Origin: Fimbriimonadaceae bacterium
GTDB taxonomy: Bacteria; Armatimonadota; UBA10988
Direction: 5' to 3'
Assembly (NCBI GenBank): GCA_020850355.1
Contig: JADZEX010000050.1
Location: 186,001 to 250,000 of the forward strand
DNA: 64,000 nt
Below, piece after piece: positions 57,133-64,000 of the stretch (positions are counted from its first letter, which is position 1; each line of letters begins with the position of its first letter). The position numbers and the translations under genes were made by a program. The notes below the pieces were generated by a model. That model worked only from the letters and a program-made list of their open reading frames with translations. It was not told where the DNA came from and did no database searches.

Positions 57133-59907
57133 ATGCGATGGTCTGTGGCGGTCTGCGGTCTGCTGCTGCTGCCGGCGGCCGGGCAGGAGGTGGTGCTGGA
57201 GACCACCGCAGCGCGGCTACGCTGTGACGCCAGCGGCCGGGTCCTGAGCCTGCGCGACCGGCGCGACGACCGCGAGCTGGTGGCCACCGGCCGCCCCCTG
57301 GCGACGGTGCGACAGGGGACGGTGACGCAACCGGTGACGACCCTGACGCGGACTGCCGCCGGCCTGCGGCTGGTCTTCGGCGCCGCCGGCCCGACCGTCG
57401 ACCTGCGCGTCACCAGCCAGCCGCGGCACTGGGTCTGGGAGGTCACCGCGGTCAGCGGTCCAGCGCCCGACGAACTGACACTGGTCGACCTGCTCCCGCT
57501 GCCGCCGCCCGCCACGGCCGACCCGCCGGCGACCTGTGCGCTGGCGCTCAACCTGCAGACGCGGGTCCAGGAGCTGCCCGGTCTGGGCGGCCCGCTGCGC
57601 GCGGTGGCTTACCAGCGGACCGGCCTGGTCGGCGCCGCGGTGGCGTTGTTCGTCGGCCCACGGTCGCAACTGCGCGACGAGCTGAAGGCCATGATCACCG
57701 CGGCGCCAGCGGTTCCGCGGACCGCGGTCGGCGGGCCCTGGGCGCTCGACAGCCCGGCCAACCGGGGCTCTTACCTGTTCAACTTCAGCGACCTGACGCC
57801 GGCCACGGTCGACCAGTGGATCGCCGTGGCGCAGTCGATCGGCGCGACGCAGATAGACTTCCACGGCGGCACCTCGTTCCGCTTTGGCGACTGCCGGCCC
57901 AACCCGAAGCTGTACCCGAACGGCGTCGCCGACGTCAAGCTGGTGCTCGACAAGCTGCACGCCGCGGGCATCCTGGCCGGACTGCACACCTACGCCTTCT
58001 TCATCGACAAGACCAGCCCCTGGGTGACTCCCCGCCCCGACCCGCGGTTGGGCAAGGACCGCACCCTGACCCTGGCCGCGGCGCTACCCGCCGACGCCAC
58101 CACCGTGCCGGTCGCCGAAAGCACGCAGGGCATGTCGTCCACCACCGGCTTCTTCGTCCGCAACAGCGCCACGGTGCAGATCGACGACGAGTTGGTTGTC
58201 TACACAACCGTCGCCCAGCAGGCCCCGTTCGGCTTCAGCGGCTGTCGGCGCGGGGCCTACGGCACGACCCCAGCCGGGCACGCGGCGGGCGCGCCGGTGC
58301 ATCACCTGCGCGAGTGCTTCGGCCTGTTCCTGCCCGACGGTGACTCGACGCTGTTGACCGAGGTGGCCGCCAAGACCGCGGAGTTCTACAACGCCGCCGG
58401 CTTCGACATGATCTACCTCGACGCGCTCGACGGCGAGGACGCCATCGCCGGTCGCGAATGGGGCTGGCATTACGGCGGCAAGTTCGCCTGGGCGATTGCC
58501 GAGCGGCTGCAGCGACCGGCGATCTTCGAGATGAGCACGTTCCACCACCATCTCTGGCCGCTGCGCTCGCGGATGGGCGCCTGGGATCACCCGAACCGCG
58601 GACACCAGCCGTTCATCGACCGCCACCTCGCCAGCAACGCCAACTGCGCCGCGATGTTTCTGCCGACCCAGCTCGGCTGGTGGGCCTTCAAGACCTGGCA
58701 GGCCCCGCAGGGCGAGCCGACTTTCGCCGAGGACATCGAGTACCTCTGTGTGAAGGCCCTGGCCACCGACAGTGGGCTGTCGATCATGGGCATCGACCCG
58801 ACCACGGCGCCGACGATTGCCGCCCTGCCGCGCCTGGCGGCGATCGTGCGGCGCTACGAGGAACTGCGGCGGGCCGGCACGGTCAGCCCCACAGTGCGGC
58901 AGGTACTGGCGCAGCCGGGGCGCGAGTTCGCCCTGGAACCCGCCGACCACGGCCCGCCGCAGTTCCGCGAGTGGCACCGCGCCCGGCAGGTGGTCAGCCC
59001 GGCGGTGCCTCCGTCGGCGGCCTGGCAGATCACCAATCCCGCCGCGGCGCAGGCGCCGACGTTGCGCCTCGAGGCACTGTCGGCGACCGGCCCGTACGAG
59101 GCGCCCCAGAACCCCGTGCTGGCGGCCTTCGACCGCCCCGACGAGTTCGCCGCGCCGGCTGCCGCGGCCGGTGTCACCGTCAGCCTGGCGCCCTCGACCG
59201 CCCAGCTTCATGGCACCGCGAGCAGCGGCTGGCTGCAAGCCCGGAGCACGCGACCCGCGGCCGCGGGCGCCTGGGCCCGGCTGACCAAGACCTACGACCC
59301 GCCGCTCAACCTCACGGCCGCCCCGGCGATGGGCCTCTGGGTCCACGGCGATGGCTCGGGAGTGCTGCTCAACGTGCAGCGCACCAGCCCGCCCCATCTG
59401 TCGCACGCCATCAACGACCACTACCAGGTGATCGACTTCCAGGGCTGGCGCTACGTCGAGCTCGCGGAGCCCGAGGCCGCCCGGTACGGCGACTATCGCT
59501 GGCCCTACGGCGACATCTACTCGATCTACCGCGAAGCCCTGCGCTACGACCAGGTCGCCACGCTGACCCTCTACCTCAACAACCTGCCGCCGAACCAACC
59601 AGTCAACCTCTACCTTTCCCCGATCCGCGCCCTGCCCTGGGACCAGGCGGCGGTGGTCAACCCATCGCTGACTATCGACGACCGCACCACCGACTACCCG
59701 GTGACGCTGACCCCCGGCCAGTACCTGGAGCACGACGCCAGCGGCGCCACCCAGTACGGCCCCCGTGGTGAGGTGCTGGCGAAGATCGCCCCAACCGGCA
59801 CCCCACTGCGCTGCGACCCCGGCGCAAACGCCCTGCGCTGGCACCAGACCGGCGCCGGCCGCGCGCGGGTGACGGTGGGTATGCGGGGGGAGGCGGTGGA
59901 GGAGTAA
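57133..59907 (+). CDS. Secreted TIM-barrel glycosidase-like protein
   Basis: About 924 aa from the ATG at 57133 (GGGAG six bases upstream; signal peptide RWSVAVCGLLLLPAAG). An N-terminal beta domain (about 20-210) leads to a TIM-barrel-like region (about 220-590) with IGATQIDFHGGTSFRFGD, LHAAGILAGLHTYAFFID and GFDMIYLDALDGED. The last is a plausible catalytic-Asp strand. A small beta insertion (about 310-390) interrupts the barrel, and the C-terminal 300 residues are beta domains. It probably acts on a polysaccharide outside the cell. The GH family cannot be named. Not evidently in an operon. Confidence 0.7.
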   Translation: MRWSVAVCGLLLLPAAGQEVVLETTAARLRCDASGRVLSLRDRRDDRELVATGRPLATVRQGTVTQPVTTLTRTAAGLRLVFGAAGPTVDLRVTSQPRHWVWEVTAVSGPAPDELTLVDLLPLPPPATADPPATCALALNLQTRVQELPGLGGPLRAVAYQRTGLVGAAVALFVGPRSQLRDELKAMITAAPAVPRTAVGGPWALDSPANRGSYLFNFSDLTPATVDQWIAVAQSIGATQIDFHGGTSFRFGDCRPNPKLYPNGVADVKLVLDKLHAAGILAGLHTYAFFIDKTSPWVTPRPDPRLGKDRTLTLAAALPADATTVPVAESTQGMSSTTGFFVRNSATVQIDDELVVYTTVAQQAPFGFSGCRRGAYGTTPAGHAAGAPVHHLRECFGLFLPDGDSTLLTEVAAKTAEFYNAAGFDMIYLDALDGEDAIAGREWGWHYGGKFAWAIAERLQRPAIFEMSTFHHHLWPLRSRMGAWDHPNRGHQPFIDRHLASNANCAAMFLPTQLGWWAFKTWQAPQGEPTFAEDIEYLCVKALATDSGLSIMGIDPTTAPTIAALPRLAAIVRRYEELRRAGTVSPTVRQVLAQPGREFALEPADHGPPQFREWHRARQVVSPAVPPSAAWQITNPAAAQAPTLRLEALSATGPYEAPQNPVLAAFDRPDEFAAPAAAAGVTVSLAPSTAQLHGTASSGWLQARSTRPAAAGAWARLTKTYDPPLNLTAAPAMGLWVHGDGSGVLLNVQRTSPPHLSHAINDHYQVIDFQGWRYVELAEPEAARYGDYRWPYGDIYSIYREALRYDQVATLTLYLNNLPPNQPVNLYLSPIRALPWDQAAVVNPSLTIDDRTTDYPVTLTPGQYLEHDASGATQYGPRGEVLAKIAPTGTPLRCDPGANALRWHQTGAGRARVTVGMRGEAVEE

Positions 59908-59932
59908 AGTAGGGCGACTCGCCAGGCCAACC

Positions 59933-59961
59933 TTGACATTTTGACCCAAGTTGGTCACGAT
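59933..59961 (+). promoter_or_regulatory. Candidate promoter of the RloA/RloB pair
   Basis: A perfect TTGACA (59933-59938), 17 bases, then a weak CACGAT (59956-59961). An inverted repeat TGACC/GGTCA overlaps the spacer (TGACCCAAGTTGGTCA) and could be an operator. AGGAGG at 59971-59976 lies well upstream of the chosen ATG. Confidence 0.4.
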
Positions 59962-60012
59962 GGGGCCATTAGGAGGCGCGCCGTACTGGCGTGCACCCGA
60001 TGGAGCGGATCC

Positions 60013-61275
60013 ATGCTGTTGGAGTTCTCGGTCACCAACTTCCGCTCATTCGATGAGCGTCAGACCATCAGCATGGTGGCCTCCAAGGACAACACCAGCC
60101 CCGGGAGTGTCCTGGCGACGGAGCTTCACCGTCCGACCCAGGCGCTGAAGAGCGCGGCGATCTTCGGTCCCAATGCGTCGGGCAAGACCAACCTCCTAGG
60201 GGCTTTGGCCTGGATGCGCCGGTTCGTGCTGGATTCGGCTCGCGGGCAGATGGGTGATGCCATTACGGTTGATCCGTTCCTCCTGGGCCGCGGGCCAACC
60301 GGCTCGCCTTCGACCTTCGAGGTATCGCTGGCGATCGGCCCAGAGCGGTACGACTATGGGTTCAGCGTCAACGGCGAGCAGGTGGTTGAGGAGTGGCTTG
60401 ACGCGGTGCGGGTCCGGACCCGAAGGCTATTCGAGCGACGGGAGGGCAACATCCAGGTCGGTCCGTCGTGGGACGGTGACGAGGGTTTGGCTGGCCGGAC
60501 CAGGGAGAACGCCCTGTTCCTGTCACGGTCAGGTCAGGACAACGCGCCGGGGGCCCGCCCGTTGCTGAAGTGGTTCCGAGACATGCTTGCCGTGGGTGTG
60601 CTGCACTCCATCGAAGCGCCAGGGAGTTACCTGGCACGCCAGGTCCACGGCGACGCTGTGCTGGCGGCGACGCTAGCACAGATCGCCCGCCTGGCGGATC
60701 TCGGCATCGAGCGGATCGCCGCAACCACACTCCCCGAAGCCCAAGAGGTCCAGCGCCGCGCGATCGAGGACGCGCTGCGGCCGGTGCTAGGCGCGGAGGC
60801 CGAGCTCAGTGTTGGGCCAGCGCTGCGGCTGGTGATCAGCCGCTGGAGGGCGGATGGCGTGCTAGTCGACTTCTCGGAGTCGGCGGAGTCCAAGGGCACG
60901 CTGAAGTTCCTGGCACTGGTTGCCGCGTGCTTGCAGCAACGCCAGGCGGGCGGTGGCCTCTTGCTGGTTGATGAGTTCGACTCGCAGCTCCACCCAGTGC
61001 TGGTGGAGGAACTGCTCGGGCTGATCAACCGGCAACCTGGCCACTCGCAGGTGATCCTGGCGACGCACCACCCGGCCGTGTTGGACCAGCAACTGCTCCG
61101 GCGAGACCAGGTCTGGTTCGCGGAAAAGGGCCCTGATCAAGCGACCAGGCTGTACTCGCTCTGGGACTTCCGGAAGGACATTGTCCGGAAGGACGACCGT
61201 TTCGGCGCTGCCTACCTCCGTGGTCGCTATGGCGCGATCCCGGCCGTCGGCGATCTCGACAGTGGAGCGACCTGA
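60013..61275 (+). CDS. RloA/AbiLi-like AAA ATPase (defence)
   Basis: About 420 aa from the ATG at 60013 (GGAG seven bases upstream). SMC/ABC-like ATPase of the AAA_15/AAA_21 (COG1106) group: LLEFSVTNFRSFDERQTISM at the N-terminus, Walker A GPNASGKTN, signature-like SESAESKGTLKFLAL, Walker B LLLVDEFDSQLHP and switch ATHHPAVLDQ. The RloB-type gene begins three bases after its stop, which is the standard gene pair of AbiL-like phage defence. ATP-driven sensing or control of the partner nuclease-like protein is inferred from that pairing. Confidence 0.85.
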   Translation: MLLEFSVTNFRSFDERQTISMVASKDNTSPGSVLATELHRPTQALKSAAIFGPNASGKTNLLGALAWMRRFVLDSARGQMGDAITVDPFLLGRGPTGSPSTFEVSLAIGPERYDYGFSVNGEQVVEEWLDAVRVRTRRLFERREGNIQVGPSWDGDEGLAGRTRENALFLSRSGQDNAPGARPLLKWFRDMLAVGVLHSIEAPGSYLARQVHGDAVLAATLAQIARLADLGIERIAATTLPEAQEVQRRAIEDALRPVLGAEAELSVGPALRLVISRWRADGVLVDFSESAESKGTLKFLALVAACLQQRQAGGGLLLVDEFDSQLHPVLVEELLGLINRQPGHSQVILATHHPAVLDQQLLRRDQVWFAEKGPDQATRLYSLWDFRKDIVRKDDRFGAAYLRGRYGAIPAVGDLDSGAT

Positions 61276-61277
61276 CC

Positions 61278-61892
61278 ATGGCGGCTCGCCGACGCGCCAA
61301 GTCTGCGTCCCTGGGCCGGGCCAGCCGCGGCCTGCCGCCGCGGCCCCGGCTGCTGATCGTCTGCGAGGGCAGTCATACCGAGCCCGGCTACCTGCAGGCG
61401 CTCTGCCGCCAACTGCGCCTTGACCGCAGCACCGCGGTGATCCAGGCGGCGGGCGCGGGGCCGACCGCGGTGGTGCGCCACGCCAAGCGACACCGCCTGC
61501 GAGACGATCAGGTCTGGTGCGTGTTTGACCGCGACCAGCACGAGGACTACGCGACAGCCTACGCGCAGGCCGGCAAGCTCGGCTTCCGGTGCGCCGTCTC
61601 GAATCCGTGCTTCGAGTTCTGGCTGGTGTTGCACTACGAGTACACGAGCGCCCCGCTGTCCACCGCCGGGGCCTTTGCTCGACTCCGCACACACCTGGCG
61701 GGCTACGACACGGCCGGCCCGGTCTATGCAAGCTGCGGCGCTCAGCTCAAGGTGGCCCTGCACCACGCCCGAGTGCTGCGTCAGCACCACGACGACGTCG
61801 GCAACCAGCCGGACGCCAACCCGTCCACTACGGTCCCAGATCTCGTCATTGTCCTCCAGGACCGGCGGGATCAGCCGCCACGTGACACTTAG
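61278..61892 (+). CDS. RloB/AbiLii-like protein (defence effector)
   Basis: 204 aa. A basic N-terminus, then the Toprim-like LLIVCEGSHTEPGYLQAL (Glu) and WCVFDRDQHEDYATAYA (Asp-x-Asp), followed by SNPCFEFWLVLHYEY, the RloB signature. The family is found beside RloA ATPases in restriction islands and counts as the effector of AbiL-like systems, probably acting on nucleic acid. It is complete. Its stop overlaps the end of the converging glycosidase-like gene by four bases, showing tight insertion between two ordinary genes. Confidence 0.85.
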   Translation: MAARRRAKSASLGRASRGLPPRPRLLIVCEGSHTEPGYLQALCRQLRLDRSTAVIQAAGAGPTAVVRHAKRHRLRDDQVWCVFDRDQHEDYATAYAQAGKLGFRCAVSNPCFEFWLVLHYEYTSAPLSTAGAFARLRTHLAGYDTAGPVYASCGAQLKVALHHARVLRQHHDDVGNQPDANPSTTVPDLVIVLQDRRDQPPRDT

Positions 61893-64000
61893 CCGAGCTC
61901 CAGCCGCTCCAACTCCACCTCATCCACCACCACCGTCCCCGCCCCGCCCTCGATCCCGACGCCGACCGCCAGCTTGTCCGTCGCCGGCAGGTCAAACTCC
62001 CAGGTCTGCTGACTCCACTCCCCGCCGACGCCCTCCAAGGCGTGGTTGGCGACCTGTTCGTGCGCGATGTCGTAGGTGAAGAAGTAGGGCCGGGCAGGCG
62101 GGCCGCCGGCAGTGCGTTTGAGCCAGGCCGTCAGGCGGTAGCGGCCGGCGACATGGGCCTTGGTGTACTGGAACAGGTAGACCCGCCCGGCGCCGCTGGA
62201 GGTGACGGCGTAGGCCAGCTTGCCGTGGTGAGCGTCGTGGGTCAGCAGCACCTGCCCGGCCGGGTCGTAGCTCTTGTCGCGGAACAGCCAGTCGCGAGCC
62301 CGGCCGGCAGCCAGGCCAGCCATGCCGATGTCGCCGCTGGTCTCCTCGAAGCTGGGATTGGTCAGCAGCGGAGCCGCCGCGGTCAGCCGGCCGGCGCTGA
62401 GCTGGAGCGGTTGCGCCGAGACCAGATAGGCCAACTGCGGGATCGCCAGCACCCGTCCAGCAGCACCCGGCGTCAGCGGCAAGGGCTGCCCGAGCACGTC
62501 CCAGGCCGTCGCGTCGGGGTTCTGTACGACGACTTCACTGGCGCCGACCTCCGAGCCGAGGACGGTCAAGACTCGACCATCGCGACGGGCCAGGCGGTGG
62601 CGCAGGCCGAAAGCCGCGCTGCCAGGGAAGGTCTCCAGCGTCAGGTAGCGGTCACAGGCGCGAAGCTGCTGCTGCCACGCCGCCAGGCCCTGCAGGTCGG
62701 GCGTCGGGCTGCGGGTGTACTTGTCGAACCAGAGCTCGGTGGTGCCCATCTGGTAGAACCGCTCGTAGCCCGCCGCCAGGAAGTCGAGGCAGCTGGCGAC
62801 GTTGAGGTAGAGCCGCTTGCTGCCGTCCTCGACCTGGTGCCACATCTGCTCAGTCTGCCAGAGCGGGATTGTCGGCCGCTGGGCGCGGGCCTCGCGGACC
62901 CAGCTCGCCGCGCCCGCAGTGCCGCTGTAGCCGTGGACATTGAAGATGTCGCAATGCTCCAGGGCACCCAGGGCGAGCAGTCGGCTGGGCATCGCCTTGT
63001 TGACATCGGCCGAGAAGCCGCTGATGGCCAGCCGTGCCCGCGGGTTGGCGCGCCGCAGCTCGCGCCAGGCCGTCTGCAGCAGGGCCAGGTAGTCCTCGGG
63101 CGTGCCGCTGAAGGTGGCCGGCAGACCCGGCGGCGAGAAGTTGACCTCGTTGTAGATCTCCCAGACCGGCACTCGGTCGCCGTACCGCTTGACGGTCTCG
63201 TAGACGTACCGCCCCCAGGCCGCCAGATCGGCCGGTCGCCACCGCTCGGGGCGCTTCGCCAGGATATGCTGCGCCTGCAGTTCCGCTGGCGACTCGACCG
63301 CCGCCCAGCGGGACGGGTAGCCGAGCAGCCCGAGCACCTCCAGCCCGGCGGACTGGCAGGCGGCCACGTGAGCGTCGGCGCGGTCCCACTGGAACTGGCC
63401 GGGCAGCGGCTCGACATGGTGCCACAGAAACACCGACCCGCCGGCCCAACAGCGCGTTGCCGCCACGCCGAGTTGCTGCCAGGGTACGGTGCTCCAGTCC
63501 CAGTCCTGGTGCTGCCCATAGTAGCCCGCCAACGCCCCGGGTGTCGGGTCAAGCGGCGGCACCACGGCGATGGCGCTGCGGTACTCGGCGGTCTCGCCGG
63601 TGGGACTGCTGACCTGGGCGACCACGCGGTACCAGTTGGGGCGGCTCAACGGCAAGGGCAGCTCGACCAGATGGTGGCCGCCGTCGGCCGGGATGGTGAC
63701 CCGCTCGGGCGCCGTGGCGATGGTCTGGCCGGCCGGATTCTGGATGTCGAACCGGACACCCCAGGTCGCCGCCGCCGGGCCGGCGTTGAGGCCCACCAGC
63801 GGGTAGCTGACTGGCTGCCCCGCGGTGACCACCTGCGTCTCGGGTCGCCAGGCTGGCCGCAGGGCGCGGTAACCGCTCTCGCGTTGCCAGCGCGTGGTCT
63901 GCGTCTGCCGCCGCTGCAGGCCGTCGGTGGCCAGCAAGGCCGTGTCGGCATCCAGCGTCAGCGGACCGCGCGCCGCGGCCGCCAGCTCGTCAGCGCTACG
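61889..64000 (-). CDS. Clan GH-A glycosidase-like protein, 5' end beyond window
   Basis: At least 703 codons open to the window edge with no stop; the start is outside. A beta domain (YRVVAQVSSPTGETAEYRSA) precedes a TIM barrel with FLWHHVEPLPGQFQWDRADA. The acid/base Glu is in VPVWEIYNEVNF and the nucleophile Glu in IPLWQTEQMWHQ, as in clan GH-A (GH5/39/42-like) retaining glycosidases. The C-terminal 150 residues are a CBM4/9-type jelly roll (LTNPSFEETSGD, TVVVDEVELERLEL). Likely exported, though the signal peptide is not visible. Probable role: hydrolysis of a plant-type or microbial glycan. Confidence 0.75.
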   Translation of the reverse strand, partial: RSADELAAAARGPLTLDADTALLATDGLQRRQTQTTRWQRESGYRALRPAWRPETQVVTAGQPVSYPLVGLNAGPAAATWGVRFDIQNPAGQTIATAPERVTIPADGGHHLVELPLPLSRPNWYRVVAQVSSPTGETAEYRSAIAVVPPLDPTPGALAGYYGQHQDWDWSTVPWQQLGVAATRCWAGGSVFLWHHVEPLPGQFQWDRADAHVAACQSAGLEVLGLLGYPSRWAAVESPAELQAQHILAKRPERWRPADLAAWGRYVYETVKRYGDRVPVWEIYNEVNFSPPGLPATFSGTPEDYLALLQTAWRELRRANPRARLAISGFSADVNKAMPSRLLALGALEHCDIFNVHGYSGTAGAASWVREARAQRPTIPLWQTEQMWHQVEDGSKRLYLNVASCLDFLAAGYERFYQMGTTELWFDKYTRSPTPDLQGLAAWQQQLRACDRYLTLETFPGSAAFGLRHRLARRDGRVLTVLGSEVGASEVVVQNPDATAWDVLGQPLPLTPGAAGRVLAIPQLAYLVSAQPLQLSAGRLTAAAPLLTNPSFEETSGDIGMAGLAAGRARDWLFRDKSYDPAGQVLLTHDAHHGKLAYAVTSSGAGRVYLFQYTKAHVAGRYRLTAWLKRTAGGPPARPYFFTYDIAHEQVANHALEGVGGEWSQQTWEFDLPATDKLAVGVGIEGGAGTVVVDEVELERLELG

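Overview
This is about 64 kb of very GC-rich bacterial chromosome, densely coded on both strands. The best clue to the organism is a lone type IV pilin-like protein (46575-47258). Its N-terminus (prepilin signal followed by [13 protein letters not shown] and a Cys-containing SNLKQI-like stretch) and its C-terminal H-x9-DG motif are typical of Armatimonadota. The many secreted glycosidase-like proteins, a DUF6785-type membrane protein and a phytanoyl-CoA dioxygenase relative fit that phylum. No rRNA, tRNA, CRISPR array, insertion sequence, dnaA or other origin gene was seen. Two perfect 16-bp parS sites (19204-19219 and 57097-57112) suggest that the window lies in the origin-proximal, ParB-loaded part of the chromosome.

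Layout, left to right. (1) 1-556: a translationally coupled pair of unknown genes cut by the left edge. (2) 649-14085 (minus): a secreted S55-type serine peptidase with a beta-propeller, three tandem secreted paralogues, and a double-length UvrA with its own promoter and a LexA-box-like operator. (3) 14229-15762: an ImmA/IrrE metallopeptidase overlapping a class III nucleotidyl-cyclase-like gene, a candidate signalling or defence module. (4) 15939-20290: a large secreted glycosidase-like protein, parS site 1 and a kinase-fold phosphotransferase. (5) 20493-22457: a type II restriction-modification system (beta-class methyltransferase, BglII-type nuclease, XRE controller), followed by two truncated gene remnants. 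(6) 23022-30115: a secreted duplicated-domain protein, a secreted protein with a kinase-like C-terminal domain, and a zinc-ribbon/PQQ-propeller protein. (7) 30394-35677: a coiled-coil protein with hisS behind a near-perfect sigma70 promoter, an amino-acid permease and a polytopic DUF6785-like protein. (8) 35679-36425: two small low-confidence genes in a convergent gap.

(9) 36575-42589 (minus): a seven-gene redox operon. It encodes a secreted HEAT-repeat protein, a CcdA/SafE-like membrane protein, a DUF6599-like secreted protein, a polyferredoxin-type membrane protein, a 2-hydroxyacyl-CoA-dehydratase/double-cubane-cluster-type protein, its ATP-dependent activator, and a small membrane protein. 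(10) 42776-46429: a glycine-rich RRM protein, a tandem QueG/reductive-dehalogenase-like iron-sulfur protein and its IclR regulator. (11) 46575-56219 (minus): the pilin-like gene, a secreted HExxH protein, TatD, and a MarR-TolC-MacA-MacB-ATPase tripartite exporter operon. (12) 56349-64000: a dioxygenase, parS site 2, two further glycosidase-like secreted proteins, and an RloA/RloB (AbiL-like) phage-defence pair between them.

Housekeeping functions (uvrA, hisS, tatD, segregation sites) are interleaved with small defence cassettes and secreted lineage-specific proteins. The two systems most worth following up are the redox operon in (9) and the peptidase-cyclase pair in (3). Several genes (tatD, the DUF6785 gene, the methyltransferase) have promoters placed so that transcription should start at or next to the start codon, suggesting leaderless mRNAs. 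Most of the rest have clear GGAG-type ribosome binding sites.
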